Shown one piece after another: positions 1 through 13,088 of a stretch of 64,000 nucleotides of DNA. Source of the stretch: Solen grandis (taxonomy: Eukaryota; Mollusca; Bivalvia; Adapedonta; Solenidae); NCBI GenBank assembly GCA_021229015.1, contig CM037788.1:46787520-46851519 (forward strand). The letters run 5' to 3'. The notes beneath the pieces were generated by a model, which saw nothing but the letters and a program-made list of their open reading frames with translations, searched no databases and was not told the origin of the DNA. Positions within the stretch are counted from its first letter, which is position 1, and every line of letters begins with the position of its first letter. Position numbers and translations under genes: made by a program.

Positions 1-2343
1 AAAAAAAAATAAGTAGCAGTAGTAGTAGTAAGCTTATGATGTCATATGACGTCACAACTCAAATATATGTAGAAATTTTGCAGAACTGCAATCTGTGTAA
101 GTTTCAACTTTCTATCTCATCCTGAAGCTCTTTAATCCTAAAATGAAATTTTCGGTCCTATGTTCGAATCTTATTTCAGCCACAGAACTTCGGTCTTTTG
201 GAAATTCGGTTAGCTGACAGGATATGCACACCTTAGTTTCAAGATGTACCATCTGTGAAAATTTGAAGAAAATCCGACCATAAATGGTGGCTGTAGAGCG
301 TGAACACCATTTTTCACTATTTTTAGCTCTGACGTCATATGACGACATAGGGTGCTGAAGATGCTTTTGTTCAAAAGCGCATACTTTACTGTCATAACTC
401 TGAAATTTTCATTATTCTGAACAACTGGCATCATGTCGAAATCATTGCCCTAAAATAAAAATTAAGAAGTATGCTTATGACGTCACATGACGTCATATGA
501 CTTCAGGAATCAAAATATATGTAGAAATTCTGCAGAACTGCAAACTGTGTAAGTTTCAACTTTCTATCTCATCCTGAAGCTCTTTAATCCTAAAATGAAT
601 TTTCGGTCCTATGTTCGAATCTTATTTCATCCACAGAACTTCGGTCTTTCGGAATTTCGGTTAGCTGACAGGATATGCACACCTTAGTTTCAAGATGTAC
701 CATCTGTGAAAATTTGAAGAAAATCCGACTATAAATGACGGCTTTAGAGCGCGAACACCATTTTTCACTATTTTTAGCTGTGACGTCATGTGACGTCATA
801 GGCTGCTGACAATCATTGAAAACAAAATTTCCTCACGAGACTAAAAATTTCATGGGCCTAGGACTATTGCAACATATTAAAATAAGCGTTTAGTTAGGAA
901 GAAGAAAAGAATGATAATAATAAAAAATTGACGTCACGTGATGTCATATGACATTTATTTTCACATAATTGTTAGACACCCAGAGACCTACTAACTGACA
1001 AAATTTCAACTTTCTATCTGAAATAGGACAGTTTTTATAAGCATTTAAAAATTGACGTCCTTGGTTCGAATCTTGGATCCGCCATAGATGCTTGGACTTT
1101 TCGAATTTTGAAAAACGGACACCGGTATAAACAATAAGAACGTAATATACACATTCTGTGAAAATTTGATAAAAATTGGCCCATTAATAATGGCTCTGGA
1201 CCGTGTACAAACTTTCGTAGTCAATTTCAAATGTGACGTCATATGACGTCATAGGCTTCTGAAAATCATTGAAATCGAAATTTCAGCCTTTGAAGCATGT
1301 GTCATTAAATTTTCATTGCCCTTCGACAATTTCAACATATAGAAATACTCTTATTAATATTAGAAATACATTATCATATAATGACGTCAAGTGACGTCAT
1401 GTGACGTTTATTTTCACAAAATGTTTAAGACTCCCAGAGACCTATATACTGACCAAATATCACTTTTCTATCTCAAATAAATCCGATTTTATAAGCATTT
1501 AAAAATTTACGACCTTGGTTCGAATCTTGAATTCGCTATAGAACCATGGACTTTTCGAATTTTGAAAAACGGACACCGACATGCACAACTAGAACTTAAT
1601 ATACACATTCTGTGAAAATTTGATGAAAATCGGTTCATAAACAATGGCTGTAGACCGCGTACAAACTTTTGTTGCATATTTCAAGTGTGACGTTGACGCA
1701 TAGGCAATGAAAATCATAGAAATCGAAATTTCAGCCTTTGAAGCATGTGTCATTAAATTTTCATTGCCCTTCGACAATTTCAACATATAGAAATATTCTT
1801 GTTAATATTAGAAATACATTATCATATAATGACGTCACGTCACGTCATATGACATTTATTTTCACAAAATGTTTAAAACTTCTAGAGACCTATATACTGA
1901 CTAAATATCAACTTTCTATCTGAAATAGGACAGATTTTACAAGCATTTAAAAATTTACGACCTTGGTTCGAATCTTGGATTCGCTATAGAACCATGGAAT
2001 TTTTCGAATTTTGAAAAACGGACACAGGGATGCACAACTAGAGCCTAACATTCACATTCTGTGAAATTTTTATAAAAATCGGTCCAGAAATAATGGCTGT
2101 AGACCGCGTACAAACTTTTTCACCTGACGTCAAATCTGACGTTATATGACGTCGTATGAATATAAAATTCATTGCATCCGAAAGCTCATGGTTTGAAATA
2201 TATGCCATAAAACTTTCATTGTTCTGAGTCAATGGCAACACCTCAAAATTAACACAAATATAAGAGGAAGAAAAAAAGAAGAAGAAGAATAAAAAAACAG
2301 TACAAACCCAATAGGACTTTCTGCCAGTAGGCAGAAAGTCCTA
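1..2343 (-). mobile_element. Family F hairpin-ended element M1, 5' part, runs off the window
   Basis: Read on the minus strand, this begins with a near-perfect terminal palindrome at 2313-2342 (AGGACTTTCTGCC and its complement around a short loop). It continues through a T/TTA-rich tract and then units of roughly 450 bp. The units at about 900-2250 are type B (GGTCTACAGCC...) and those at 1-830 are type A (GCTCTACAGCC...). Each unit is bounded by paired TGACGTCA octamers and contains a TTCGAATC core. No long ORF is present, so the copy is non-autonomous. The 3' end is outside the window. Helentron-like identity is inferred from complete copies elsewhere in the window. Confidence 0.7.
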
Positions 2344-2345
2344 AT

Positions 2346-2580
2346 AACTAGACTTCTTTTGTTCTGGACAAAAGAAAGGGCTTTCTGCACTGCAAAACAT
2401 GTCAAACCTGATCATACTTATTTAGTTTTCTGAAATACACCATCTTCAAAAATTGAAGAAAATCCGTCCCGAATTGACAGCTGTAGAGTGCAAACATAAG
2501 TAAGAGGAAATCTGTGATGTCATATAACAATTTAAATTTTAAAGTCATTGCATTCAAAAGGGAATATGTGGCTTTGTTTT
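2346..2580 (-). mobile_element. 3' end of a second minus-strand hairpin element (M2)
   Basis: On the minus strand a GCAGAAAGCCC motif (2380-2390) is followed by a hairpin whose arms are TTCTTTTGT and ACAAAAGAA (2353-2375), then TCTAGTT. The 5' end of M1 starts four bases further on. This is the same arrangement as the + strand 3' ends, with different but still complementary hairpin arms. A degraded minus-oriented unit extends to about 2580; the 5' limit is not recognisable. Confidence 0.55.
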
Positions 2581-3159
2581 CAGTTATAATTTCATAATGC
2601 TAATTTTTCCAGAACCATCTTTAAGATAACTACAATAATACATCACTTTTTGAAGCACAGGCAGACTCTCTGTATTTACCACAAGCAGGCTATGATGTGC
2701 AGAGAGATCTCCCGTGCAACGACAAAACCGAAAGTAGGGGGGTTTCAAGAAATTTACATTAAAATCGGCCAATTTACCGATATCTTCTTGAAGAATATAC
2801 TTAAAAGAATACATGCGATGGTCATATTATAGACATAATCAAAGCAATAACCTGCTGAAGCCTGTAGAAAGTGCCGAAGGTGTGTTTATGATGGTACATC
2901 ACTAAACTGTTCGGCCGAGTTTCAGGTCGCAGTCGCTGATAATTGAAAAGTTTACACGCATATACTTACCTAAGATACTCTAATATTCCATGCAATACTT
3001 AATATTGAGCAACTCACCTTTGAAAAGTGACCATTGGTCTGTTTCTTTCCCTTCCGTCCAGCGTTTGCTAGTGTTTATGGCAGAGAATGACCGGTGAGAA
3101 CGCAGAGAGCCAGCCGATATAGCGATTTCCGCAGAGAGCCTGCCGATATGGTTATGCAC
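2581..3159. other. Intergenic stretch without a recognised feature
   Basis: No convincing exon, RNA gene or repeat boundary was seen. Two overlapping short ORFs on opposite strands have no recognisable protein features. Confidence 0.4.
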
Positions 3160-3556
3160 CGTGATTTACTATTTCATTCCCGCGACTGGGCACGAAAAAA
3201 AAAAAAAAAAAATGAATTTTGATATGCAGAATTAAAGAGGTTTTAGTTTAATTGCTTATATTTTGAATAAAACTAGACCCAAATATGCTACAATGGAATT
3301 GTCGGGATTTTCAGGCCATTTATTTTGGTACCTAGAATACTAAAATTGGTCAAGTTATAAGAAAGCGATATCAAAACAAAGATTTATTTATTTTTGCCAT
3401 ATGGCTTATTTCACAAAGTTCATGCATGAGAAGTCCATATGAAAAAAAAGTAAAAGGTAGGGAATTTAATATATATTCTTTCTAACGGTATTAATCTTTA
3501 TATTTTTCAATGTTAGTAGAAAGTTCTATCATTCGTATCAACGAATGAAATCTAGT
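3160..3556 (+). mobile_element. Family F element P0, 3' terminal fragment
   Basis: This stretch matches the last part of the large elements ending at 16981 and 25788, but lacks the SINE found in both. It ends with a degraded GCAGAAAGTCC arm, the hairpin CATTCGTATCAACGAATG and AATCTAGT. The bases after it are the T-tract of the next element (P1), so P0 probably landed in that tract. The unoccupied SINE site lies at about 3340-3352. Confidence 0.65.
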
Positions 3557-4402
3557 TATTATTTTTTTTTTCTTCCTAACTAAACGCTTATTTTTATATG
3601 TTGCAATAGTCCTAGGACGATGAAATTTTCATGGCTTATTAGTCATGTGAGGAAATTTTGATTTCAATGATTTTCAGCACCCTATGACGTCACATGACGT
3701 CACAGCTAAAAATAGTGAAAAATGGTGTTTGCGCTCTATAGCCGTCATTTATGGTCGGATTTTCTTCAAATTTTCACAGATGGTACATCTTGAAACTAAG
3801 GTGTGCATATCCTGTCAGCTAACCAAAATTCTGAAAGACCGAAGTTCTGTGGCTGAAATAAGATTGGAACATAGGACCGAAAATTTCATTTTAGGATCAA
3901 AGAGCTTCAGGATGAGATAGAAAGTTGAAACTTACACAGTTTGCAGTTCTGCAGAATTTCTACATATATTTTGAGTCGTGATGTCAAATGTCGTCATGTG
4001 ACGTCATAAGCATACTACTTAATTTTCATTTTAGGGCAATGATTTCGACATGATGCCAGTTGTTCAGAAAAATGAAAATTTCAGAGTTATGACAGTAAAG
4101 TATGTGCTTTTGAACAAAATAATTTTCAGCACCCTATGACGTCATGTGACGTCAGAGCTAAAAATAGTGAAAAATGGTGTTCACGCTCTACAGCAGCCAT
4201 TTATGGTCGGATTTTCTTCAAATTTTCACAGATGGTACATCTTGAAACTAAGGTGTGCATATCCTGCCAGCTAACCAAAATTCCGAAGTTCTGTGGCCTA
4301 AATAAGATTCGAACATAGGACCGAAAATTTCATTTTAGGATTAAAGAGCTTCAGGATGAGATAGAAAGTTGAAACTTACACAGTTTGCAGTTCTGCATAA
4401 TT

Positions 4403-7164
4403 AGGACTTTCTGCCTAAAGCAGAAAGTCCTATTGGGTTTGTACTGTTTATTCTTCTTCTTCTTATTATTATTATTATTCTTTTTTTCTTCCTAACTAAA
4501 CGCTTATTTTTCTATGTTGCAATACTCCTAGGACGATGAAATTTTTATGACTTATTAGCCACGTCAGGAAATTTTGATTTCTATGATTTTCATATGCCTA
4601 TGACGTCATATGACGTCACATTTGAAATATGCTACAAAAGTTTGTACGCGGTCTACAGCCATTGTTTGTGAACCGATTTTCATCAAATTTTCACAGATTG
4701 TGTATATTAAGTTCTAGTTGTGCATCCCGGTGTCCGTTTTTCAAAATTCGAAAAGTCCATGGTTCTATAGCGAATCCAAGATTCGAACCAAGGTCGGAAA
4801 TTTTTAAATGCTTATAAAATCTGTCCTATTTAAGAAAGAAAGTTGATATTTAGTCAGTATATAGGTCTCTAGAAGTTTTAAAAATTTTGTGAAAATATTT
4901 CTCATATGACGTCACGTGACGTCATTATATGATAATGTATTTCTAATATTAACAAGAATATTTCTATATGTTGAAATTGTCGAAAGGCAATGAAAATTTA
5001 AAGACACATGCTTCAAATGCTGAAATTTTGATTTCTATGATTTTCATATGCCTATGACGTCATATGACGTCACACTGGAAATATGCAACAAAAAAAGTTT
5101 GTTACGCGGGGTCTACAGCCATTGTTTATGAACCGATTTTCATCAAATTTTCACAGAATGTGTATATTAAGTTCTAGTTGTACATCCCGGTGTCCGTTTT
5201 TCAAAATTCGAAAAGTCCAAGGTTCTATAGCGATTCCAAGATTCGAACCAAGGTCGTAAATTTTCAAATTCTTATAAAATCGGTCCTATTTGAGATAGAA
5301 AGATGATATTGGGTCAGTATATAGGTCTCTGGGAGTCTTAAACATTTTGTGAAAATAAATGTCATATGACGTCACGTGACGTCATTATATGATAATGAAT
5401 TTCTAATTCTAACAAGATTATTTCTATATCTTGAAATTTATGAAGGGCAATGAAAAATTAATGCCGCATGCTTCAGATGCTGTAATTTCGATTTCAAAGA
5501 TTTTCAGAAGCCTATGACGTCATATGACGTCACACTTGAAATATGCAACAAAAGTTTGTACGCGGTCCAGAGCCATTGTTTTATGAACCGATTTTCATCA
5601 AATTTTCACAGAATGTGTATATTACGTTCTTATTGTGTATACCGGTGTCCGTTTTTCAAAATTCGAAAAGTCCAAGCATATATGGCGGATCCAAGATTCG
5701 AACCAAGGACGTCAATATTTAAATGCTTATAAAAACTGTCCTATTTGAGATAGAAAGTTGAAATTTTGTCAGTTAGTAGGTCTCTGGGTGTCTTAACAAT
5801 TATGTGAAAATAAACGTCATATGACGTCACGTGACGTCATTTGTTTATTATTATTATTCTTTTCTTCTTCCTAACTAAACGCTTATTTTAATATGTTGCA
5901 ATAGTCCTAGGACGATGAAATGTTTATGGGTTATTAGGCACGTGAGGAAATTTTGATTTCACCCCTACTGCATATATGTAGCCATATCTCAATAAATATC
6001 GATTTTTGTAAATATATGTATGAATACGAATTATAGCTGAATAATTGACGTTTCCAAAGATATTTAGTTTATTAAAATTGGTTTACGCAATACAAAGTTA
6101 TAAGCAAAAAAACTAAATGAAATGAAGCTAATTTTGCTGATAATATGCTGTTTTCTTGAGGTTTAACAGTCAATATCTCAGAAACGACTGAAGATAAGTT
6201 TATACATTATGCATGTAAAATGTAGCATGTTTTAAGAGCTTTCTAACGGTACCAAGTTTATTGAAATTGGACTTCATATAAGAAAGTTACATGGAGAATA
6301 AGATATTTCATAATCATGCATCATAAAAATATGGAAAAGGTCACGCGCAGGGGTCACCAAGCTAAAATAGTTGCGCAACGACTTAAAAAAAAAAAAAAAA
6401 AAAAAAAATCAAATTGCAATTGATGGGCTATATCTTGATTTTTTTTTTTTTTTTGTTGTTGTTGTTTTTTGTCGAATGTTGACTGTTTCCAAAATAAGCA
6501 TTGAAGTTAATACATGTACAACGGCACAAGACAAAAATCCGTATTTGCAACACTATGTAGCTAGCGAGCAGTTTGCAAGCCTTGAAAAATTCACACGCAG
6601 CCCCACATTTTAGACCATCTAAAAACTGCATTGTTATGCTAACGATATTCATATTGCATCAGTTTGTAGGCTGGGATGTTACCTTTCAAAATATCACCAT
6701 AGTTCGAAATTCCAGGAATTTATGGCAAAACTACGGAAGCCCAAACACGCCAAAATCGCTAAATACGATTAACTACGTTACAGGTGTCGAAAGGATATAG
6801 CACTATACAAATATTCAATACTTCTTCCTAATGAGGCTAAAATTAAACAAGGTTACAACTGAGCTGGAGTGATGAAATTCTATGTGTGATGAAAGTTAGA
6901 AACTTACATTTGAACACTGTTTCATTTTTCTTTCATGTCATATGACATAGTATAAATGTTGTATGTAAACTACATGTGCAAGATATGGGCGGACTTTTAT
7001 TAAAATTCACAGAATGTGTTCTATTTGTGCTATTTTATATAGAAATAGAGGAGATAGAAAGTTGCAATTTGGACAGATTATCTATTATGTCATCTTCTAT
7101 ATATACTATATAAAGCAGATGTTGCAGAAAGTCCTATCATTCGTTTAAACGAATGACATCTAGT
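4403..7164 (+). mobile_element. Complete family F element P2 nested in P1
   Basis: Both ends are visible. The 5' end is the hairpin AGGACTTTCTGC...GCAGAAAGTCCT at 4403-4432. The 3' end is GCAGAAAGTCCTA, the perfect palindrome CATTCGTTTAAACGAATG and ATCTAGT at 7164. The body has three type B units (near 4600, 5055 and 5514) and a poly-A/poly-T rich stretch at 6385-6475. The host repeat is cut within its AATTTCTAC sequence between two T residues with no visible duplication, an insertion pattern known for Helentron-type elements. Length is about 2.76 kb with no replicase or helicase ORF, so it is non-autonomous. Confidence 0.75.
4907..4924. promoter_or_regulatory. CRE-E-box-CRE perfect palindrome
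   Basis: TGACGTCACGTGACGTCA is an 18-bp perfect palindrome made of two CRE octamers sharing bases with a central CACGTG. Identical copies occur at the same place in the next two type B units (5367-5384 and 5822-5839). The sequence is certain. Binding by CREB/ATF or bHLH proteins is inferred from the consensus only. Confidence 0.5.
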
Positions 7165-8290
7165 TTCTTAATATATTTTGAGTCGTGACGTCAAATGTCG
7201 TCATGTGACGTCATAAGCATACTACTTAATTTTCATTTTAGGGCAATGATTTCGACATGATGCCAGTTGTTCAGAATAATGAAAATTTCAGAGTTATGAC
7301 AGTAAAGTATGCGCTTTTGAACAAAAGCATCTTCAGCACCCTATGACGTCATGTGACGTCAGAGCTAAAAATATTGAAAAATGGTGTTCGCGCTCTACAG
7401 CCGCCATTTATGGTCGGATTTTCTTCATATTTTCACAGATGGTACACCTTGAAACTAAGGTGTGCATATCCTGCCAGCTTACCGAAATTTCGAAAAACCG
7501 AAGTTCTGTGGCTGAAGTAAGATTTGAATATAGGACCAAAAATTTCATTTTAGGATTGAAGAGCTTCAGGGTGAGATAGAAAGTTGAAACTTACACAGAT
7601 TGCAGTTCTGCAGCATTTCTACAAATATTTTGAATCGTGACGTCATAGGACGTCATAAGCATACCACTTAATTTTAATTTGGGGCAATGATTTTGACATG
7701 ATGCCAGTTGTTCAGAATAATGAAAATTTCAGAGTTATGACAGTAAAGTATGTGCTTTTGAGCAACAGCATTTTCAGCACCCTATGATGTCACGTGACGT
7801 CAGAGCTAAAAAAAGTGAAAAATGGTGTTTGCGCTCTACAGCCGCCATTTATGGTCAGATTTTCTTCATATTTTTACAGATGGTACATCTTGAAACTAAG
7901 GTGTGGATATTTTGTCAGCTAACCTTAATTCCGAAAAGCCAAAGTATTGTGGCTGAAGTAAGATTCGAACATAGGACCAAAAATTTCATTTTAGGGTTAA
8001 AGAACTTCGGGATGAGATAGAAAGTTGAAAGTTCTGCAGAATTTCTACATATATTTTGAGTCGTGACGTCATATGACGTCATAAGTATACTACTACTACT
8101 ACTACTTATTTTTTTTTTTTTGTTCTTCGTAACTAAACGCTTATTTTTCGCGGAATATAATGTCAGTTGTTCAGCATGAACATGAAATACTACCAGAAGT
8201 GAGTCATTACATGAAATTATATCTCCTGCTTTTTGCATTAACACAGGTTGCAGAAAGTCCTATCATTCGTTTAGACGAATGACATCTAGT

Positions 8291-9850
8291 TATTATTTGT
8301 CCTCCTTTTGAGGTTCAAATTAAAACAGGTTGCCAATAAACCAGCAGCATGAAATTTTAACAGCAATCAGAGAGACTTTGGCCCTTTTGAAGTCAACAAT
8401 TTTCATCTTCATATGACGTCATTTGACGTCACAGTTCAAATAAGCTACCAAATTTGGTTCGCGCTCTGCAGCCGTCAATATTGGTTCGATTGACTTGATA
8501 TTTTAAAAGAAGGCGTAAGTTGGGATGTGAATGTGCATACATTCTTGAATTTTCAAAATTCCAAAAGTTCGAGATTTTATGTCAAAATCGAGATTCGAAC
8601 TTTTGTCATAAAATATAATTTTGTGTTACAAAGGCTCCTGATGAGTAAGATGCGTGAAAATTGGACAGCATATGTGTCCTGAGGTCTTCTTTGTATTATT
8701 TGACAACTGACGTCGTGTAACGGCATTTGACGTCACAGTGTGAAAAGAAATTTTGCTTTCGAAATTAGCGGCTTTTAGGACCTGCAGGCTTGATTTTTTG
8801 ACAGATTTGCATGTTACTTTCAATTAATGTGCAACCTCATGTCCCACCGTGCATTGTGACCTCTGTTCTGGAAAATCGCAAAGGTCAAGGTCATGTCAGT
8901 TTAGGTGTTTTTATTCAGCCATCGGTATCTCAAAAACAAATATATTCTACCTAGACACTACGATTGAAAATTGTAGTGCTTTGAAAGTCCTTTAAGGTGA
9001 TATTTAGTTTTTGAAGATCGGGGTTCAAACGGTTGAGTTATGGCAGAAAAATGAAAAGTGGACTTTTAACAAAATTTAAATGCTGTAGCTTCATGAACTT
9101 TGAGTCAATCATTATGATTTTTTTCAGAATAAACAAGCTTAAAAGTGAAGTGATGTATACTGCAAGGAATATTTGTTTGGTCACGTGATTATGACGATAT
9201 GCATATTTAAGCAAGAATTATTAAAAAATTCATATAAAATCGGCAAGTCGATGTATGAAGTTGAACTTTGTAGGAATGCTGACGCCTACGATGTGCAAAA
9301 ATTTCAAGTGATTCCGTCAAGAAACATTCCAGATATTCATGTTTTTCGGATGAGGGCTTGTATATGAAAATCTAGCAATTTGAAGTAAGGAAAGAAGGCA
9401 GTTATTTGGTTGGTTACCCTAGATGTGGACGATCAAAGGTCAAGTTCACATTGACACTTAGTGTAAAGTCCTTGTCCGCACAATATATTGAAAAGGAATA
9501 AGCATAGGTTTTGGAAACATATTAGAGAAATTGCCCATTGTCACTTGAAGACCCCTATTTTGAGGTCATTTGATCAAAAGTCAAGGTCACAGTGACATTT
9601 AATATAAAAATCCTTGTCTGCCGAATTCCTTAAGAAGGAATAAGCTTAAGTTTGTAAAACTTGTTATGGACATTGTCCATGGCAAGAAATAAGCCTATGT
9701 GTGTAAAACTTGATGGGGACATTGCACACGGCGGCCTGTATATGACACCTATGATTTTGAGGTAATGAAGTCAAAGGTCAAGGTAACAATGACACTAAGG
9801 TCATTAGAGCAGAAAGCCTTATCGTTTGTTCAGGACAAACGAAATCTAGT
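8291..9850 (+). mobile_element. Hairpin-ended element Q, 3' portion
   Basis: Q follows the P1 end directly. It contains one degraded unit with CRE pairs (8410-8740), the shared 3' module (AAGGTCAAGGTCA near 8881, then a GATCGGGGTTCAAACGG stretch near 9020), and diverged short repeats around AGGTCAAGGT at 9430-9790. It ends with GCAGAAAGCC, a hairpin with arms CGTTTGT and ACAAACG, and AATCTAGT at 9850. The 5' hairpin is not seen. Confidence 0.55.
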
Positions 9851-11256
9851 TAGGACTTTCTGCCTACTGGGATTGTACTGTTTTTTATTCTTCTTCTTCT
9901 TATTATTATTTTTCTTTTTTTCTTCCTCTTATATTTGTGTTAATTTTGAGGGGTTGCCATTGACTCAGAACAATGAAAATTTTATGGCATATATTTCAAA
10001 CCATGAGCTTTCGGATGCAATGAATTTCATATTCATATGACGTCATATAACGCCAGATTCTACGTCAGGTGTAAGAGTTTGTTCGCGGTCTACAGCCCTT
10101 ATTGCTGACCGATTTTCATCAAAATTTCACAGAATGTGTATGTTAGGCTCTAGTTGTGCATCCCGGTTTCCGTTTTTCCAAATTCGAAAAGGCAAAGGTT
10201 TTATGGCAAATCCAAGATTCGAACTAATGACGTCAAATATCAAATGCGTATTAAATCGCTTCCAGAAGAGCTAGAAAGCTGATATTTGGATTGAATATTA
10301 GTCTCTAGGTCTTCTTTTCATTCTGAAAAGATGAACACCATATGACGTCACCTGACATCATAATGCTAATAAAACTTACGTATTAAAAAACTAATGGTTT
10401 TTAAGTTGTATAGGCTTTATTTTTTGTATGATTTGCTTGAAATTTTGTCTGAAGATGCAGTATTAGATTCTATGGACCCATGTCACTTTCATTTCCAAAA
10501 AATCTCAAAGGTCAATTCATATATCAATTATAGTGTTTTTCTTCAGCCTTAGATATCTCAAAAACGGTAAATATTCTATCGAGACACTGTGCATATAATT
10601 TGTAGTGCTTAGAAAGACCTTTCATATGATATTTAGTTTTTGATGATCGGGGTTGAATTGGATGAGTTTCGGCGGAAAAAATGAAAATTTGGTAACCTCC
10701 AGTGTGTTTAACAGTTTATACCTCGAAAACCTTTGATTTTTGAAAATATGATGATGAATATTATTTGTAGAGCAATGTTTGGCCGTTCTTTTGATGCTTA
10801 AAGTTTAATGATTGGCCAAAGATTCATGGAGTAATGGGGAAAAAACGAAGTACCTTAACTTTTGAAATTGATCAAAGTATAAGGAAGTTACATCAAAAAT
10901 AAGAATTTAAACATGTAGAATTTCAGCGATTCTGCCATGTTGTCAAAGTTTTACGGCTAATATCTGAAAACTCATTAGAAATAAGTCCACACCTTAAGCA
11001 AGTGAGATGTAGAGAATTTTAAGACGATTATTTTGGTACTTAGAGTTTTAAAATTGATTAAAGTATAAGGAAGTTACATAAAAAATATGAATATAAACCC
11101 AAGTGTAAGAATTTTCGAAAAATATCCTACTTTTGCTTTCATGTTAATTGAAGCATTTTCGGAAAATATGTAAGTTTACAGATGTGTATTAGTCATATAA
11201 ATTGCTAAAAAAACTTTTTACTTATATCATATTGATATTACTAGCTAAACAAACGT

Positions 11257-11570
11257 ACCCTTTCCGGTGGCCGAGTGGTTAGAGCCTCGGGAGCGGGAGG
11301 TCGTGGGTTCGATCCCTGACCACGACATACCAAAGTCGTAAAAGATGGTACTGTTAAAGCTCCCTTGCTTGGCGCTCAACATATAAGGGTATTTGCAGGA
11401 CTGGTTAGCTCGGTATCAGGATGATGTGACTGGGTGTGGTATCATGCCACATGTCTACAGCGTGATACTGCAGTGTGGCAGCCCTATACCCGCATAAAGT
11501 AGACATCATCTCCAAATGACTGAATTACTGTCAGAGGGACGTTAAACCCAACAAACAAACAAACAAACTT
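11257..11570 (+). repeat. tRNA-derived SINE with long conserved core
   Basis: The head has an A-box-like GGCCGAGTGGTTAGAG and a B-box GGTTCGATCC, so it derives from a tRNA gene. This copy has lost part of the anticodon-arm region. A core of about 170 bp follows (from about 11400), then GGGACGTTAAACCC and a CAAA-repeat tail. It resembles the mollusc/metazoan SINE superfamilies with shared central domains. The exact family would need a Repbase comparison. The same insertion is present at 22821 in the sister element. Confidence 0.7.
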
Positions 11571-12298
11571 AACAAGTGTTGACAATGATTTAATGTTGTG
11601 TCAAATCATTTTATTTACGTTACTTATACATATCAGTTGCAGCATTGCGTTACCCATAATCCTTTTAGCGTTTTGACACGTGTCATTTAGACCGTTTTTG
11701 AAACATTGCAATTTCCCAACTTCATTGTTGCATCAATCCAAATTTATGATAAATGATAAGCTATGTGAAAATATATGTTATAGTACAATGTAATTTAATT
11801 GCCAGCTTGAGATACAATGGGCGTGTATAAGTGTAGACGTTTGAAACAAAATGATCAACACAATGTCATGTCATCCGTTCAAGACGCTGCAAGCTAATTT
11901 GTCCATTAGCTAAAAGGGCCAAATGGAGTAACTTTGTTTAGAGTTTGCCCGCTATTTCTATCTAATCAGTGAGCCCAAAATTTCAAATTCCTGGTCGATT
12001 TAATTTGTTAAGAGTTTGAGATTTTGCGAGACTTGTCTACTTAATTGTGATTTAACTGTTAAGAGTTTATGGCGAAATGCGCATGTCATTATTTCAAATT
12101 ATGCTCCGTCCTATTCACGTGATATCATATATGGCAGTGTTTACTACACCGATCTCTACACACGAGGTGTGCACACTGGCGCATGTTGACGTCTTTTGTA
12201 AACATTTAGTAAAGTTGCTTAAATAATCATGTTTATAGATAAACATATTTTTTGCAAAGGAAAGAAAAAGATGCTAAATTAAATACTAAAATACAATT

Positions 12299-12515
12299 AC
12301 AGTTTATTAGGTTTAACGTCCCACCGACAGAATTTAAGTCTTTTGGAGACAATGTCTACTTGAGACAAATGTAGTGTTGTCACACTGCACAGTATCATGT
12401 CGTAGACAGTTGGCATGATACCAAACCCAGTCACATTATCCGGACACCGGGCCATGAGTCCTGGAACTACCCTTATTAAGCTGAGCGCCAACCAAGGGAT
12501 CTATACCAGTACCTA
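12299..12515 (-). repeat. SINE core fragment, minus strand
   Basis: The reverse complement of the SINE core seen at 11400-11570, including GGGACGTTAAACC and the GTGACTGGGTTTGGTATC stretch. The tRNA-like head is absent. The same copy is found at 23342-23560 in the sister element, so it was inserted before the two elements separated. Confidence 0.65.
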
Positions 12516-12981
12516 TGTTTACGAATTTGGTAAATACAAGAATTGAAATAATTGATATAATGTTTTTAAACAACTTACAGATCATGTATTAACTCGTTTG
12601 ATTTGGTATTTCCGGGGTATTCCTAGCCTTGATATCTTCCGCTGACACAGACTTTTTTAAATGATTATTATTTACATATTTCGTTCTTTCCATAATGTCA
12701 ATCAGTTGATATTTTCTGATGTCTTAACTAATAAAAACAAGATAAATAAATAAAAAAAACAGCCATTAGATAAATTGATTGAAATCTGAAAAAGAAATGA
12801 GCCGACGGTCAAAAAATGCGCGAAATTTATGTGTTTCATCCATATTTGGAAAGCACGTGCACGTGTGTGATTACTTTAATAACATGCTGGCGTAACACTT
12901 ATATGGCGCCATCTCCTAATATAGCAGCATAACGCAGTAATAGGGCGGGGCATTCTCTAAGTTAGTCAATGTTAATTAAGT

Positions 12982-13087
12982 ATAGGTTAGTGTTTTTTAG
13001 TAAGGATGAATGAAATTAAATCGATCTGGCGCGGCAAAGCCGCGCAACCGATTTAATGGACTTAATGCTTACTAAATAACACAACCT
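12982..13087. repeat. Long palindrome with GC-rich centre, degraded left arm
   Basis: The centre GCGCGGCAAAGCCGCGC is flanked by arms that are complementary but interrupted on the left. The sister copy at 24025-24133 keeps both arms. The arms end in TAGGTTAGTGTT and its complement. Confidence 0.6.
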
Positions 13088-13088
13088 A

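Larger units (their letters stand above)
3557..8290 (+). mobile_element. Family F element P1, interrupted by P2
   Basis: P1 begins in a T-rich tract (its own 5' hairpin is not adjacent) and carries type A units starting near 3684, 4136, 7343 and 7784. It ends with GCAGAAAGTCCTA, the hairpin CATTCGTTTAGACGAATG and ATCTAGT at 8290. A complete second element (4403-7164) splits its second unit. Joining the flanks restores the unit seen intact elsewhere. Short reading frames repeated in each unit are by-products of the repeat and not genes. Confidence 0.65.

Noticed and set aside
112..8244. Many 60-109 residue ORFs with similar proteins (for example containing KNSEKWCSRSTA and HLETKVCISCQL)
   Set aside because: They recur because the DNA unit recurs. 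They lie on both strands, differ by frameshifts, contain the CRE/TTCGAA repeat core and match no domain known to me.
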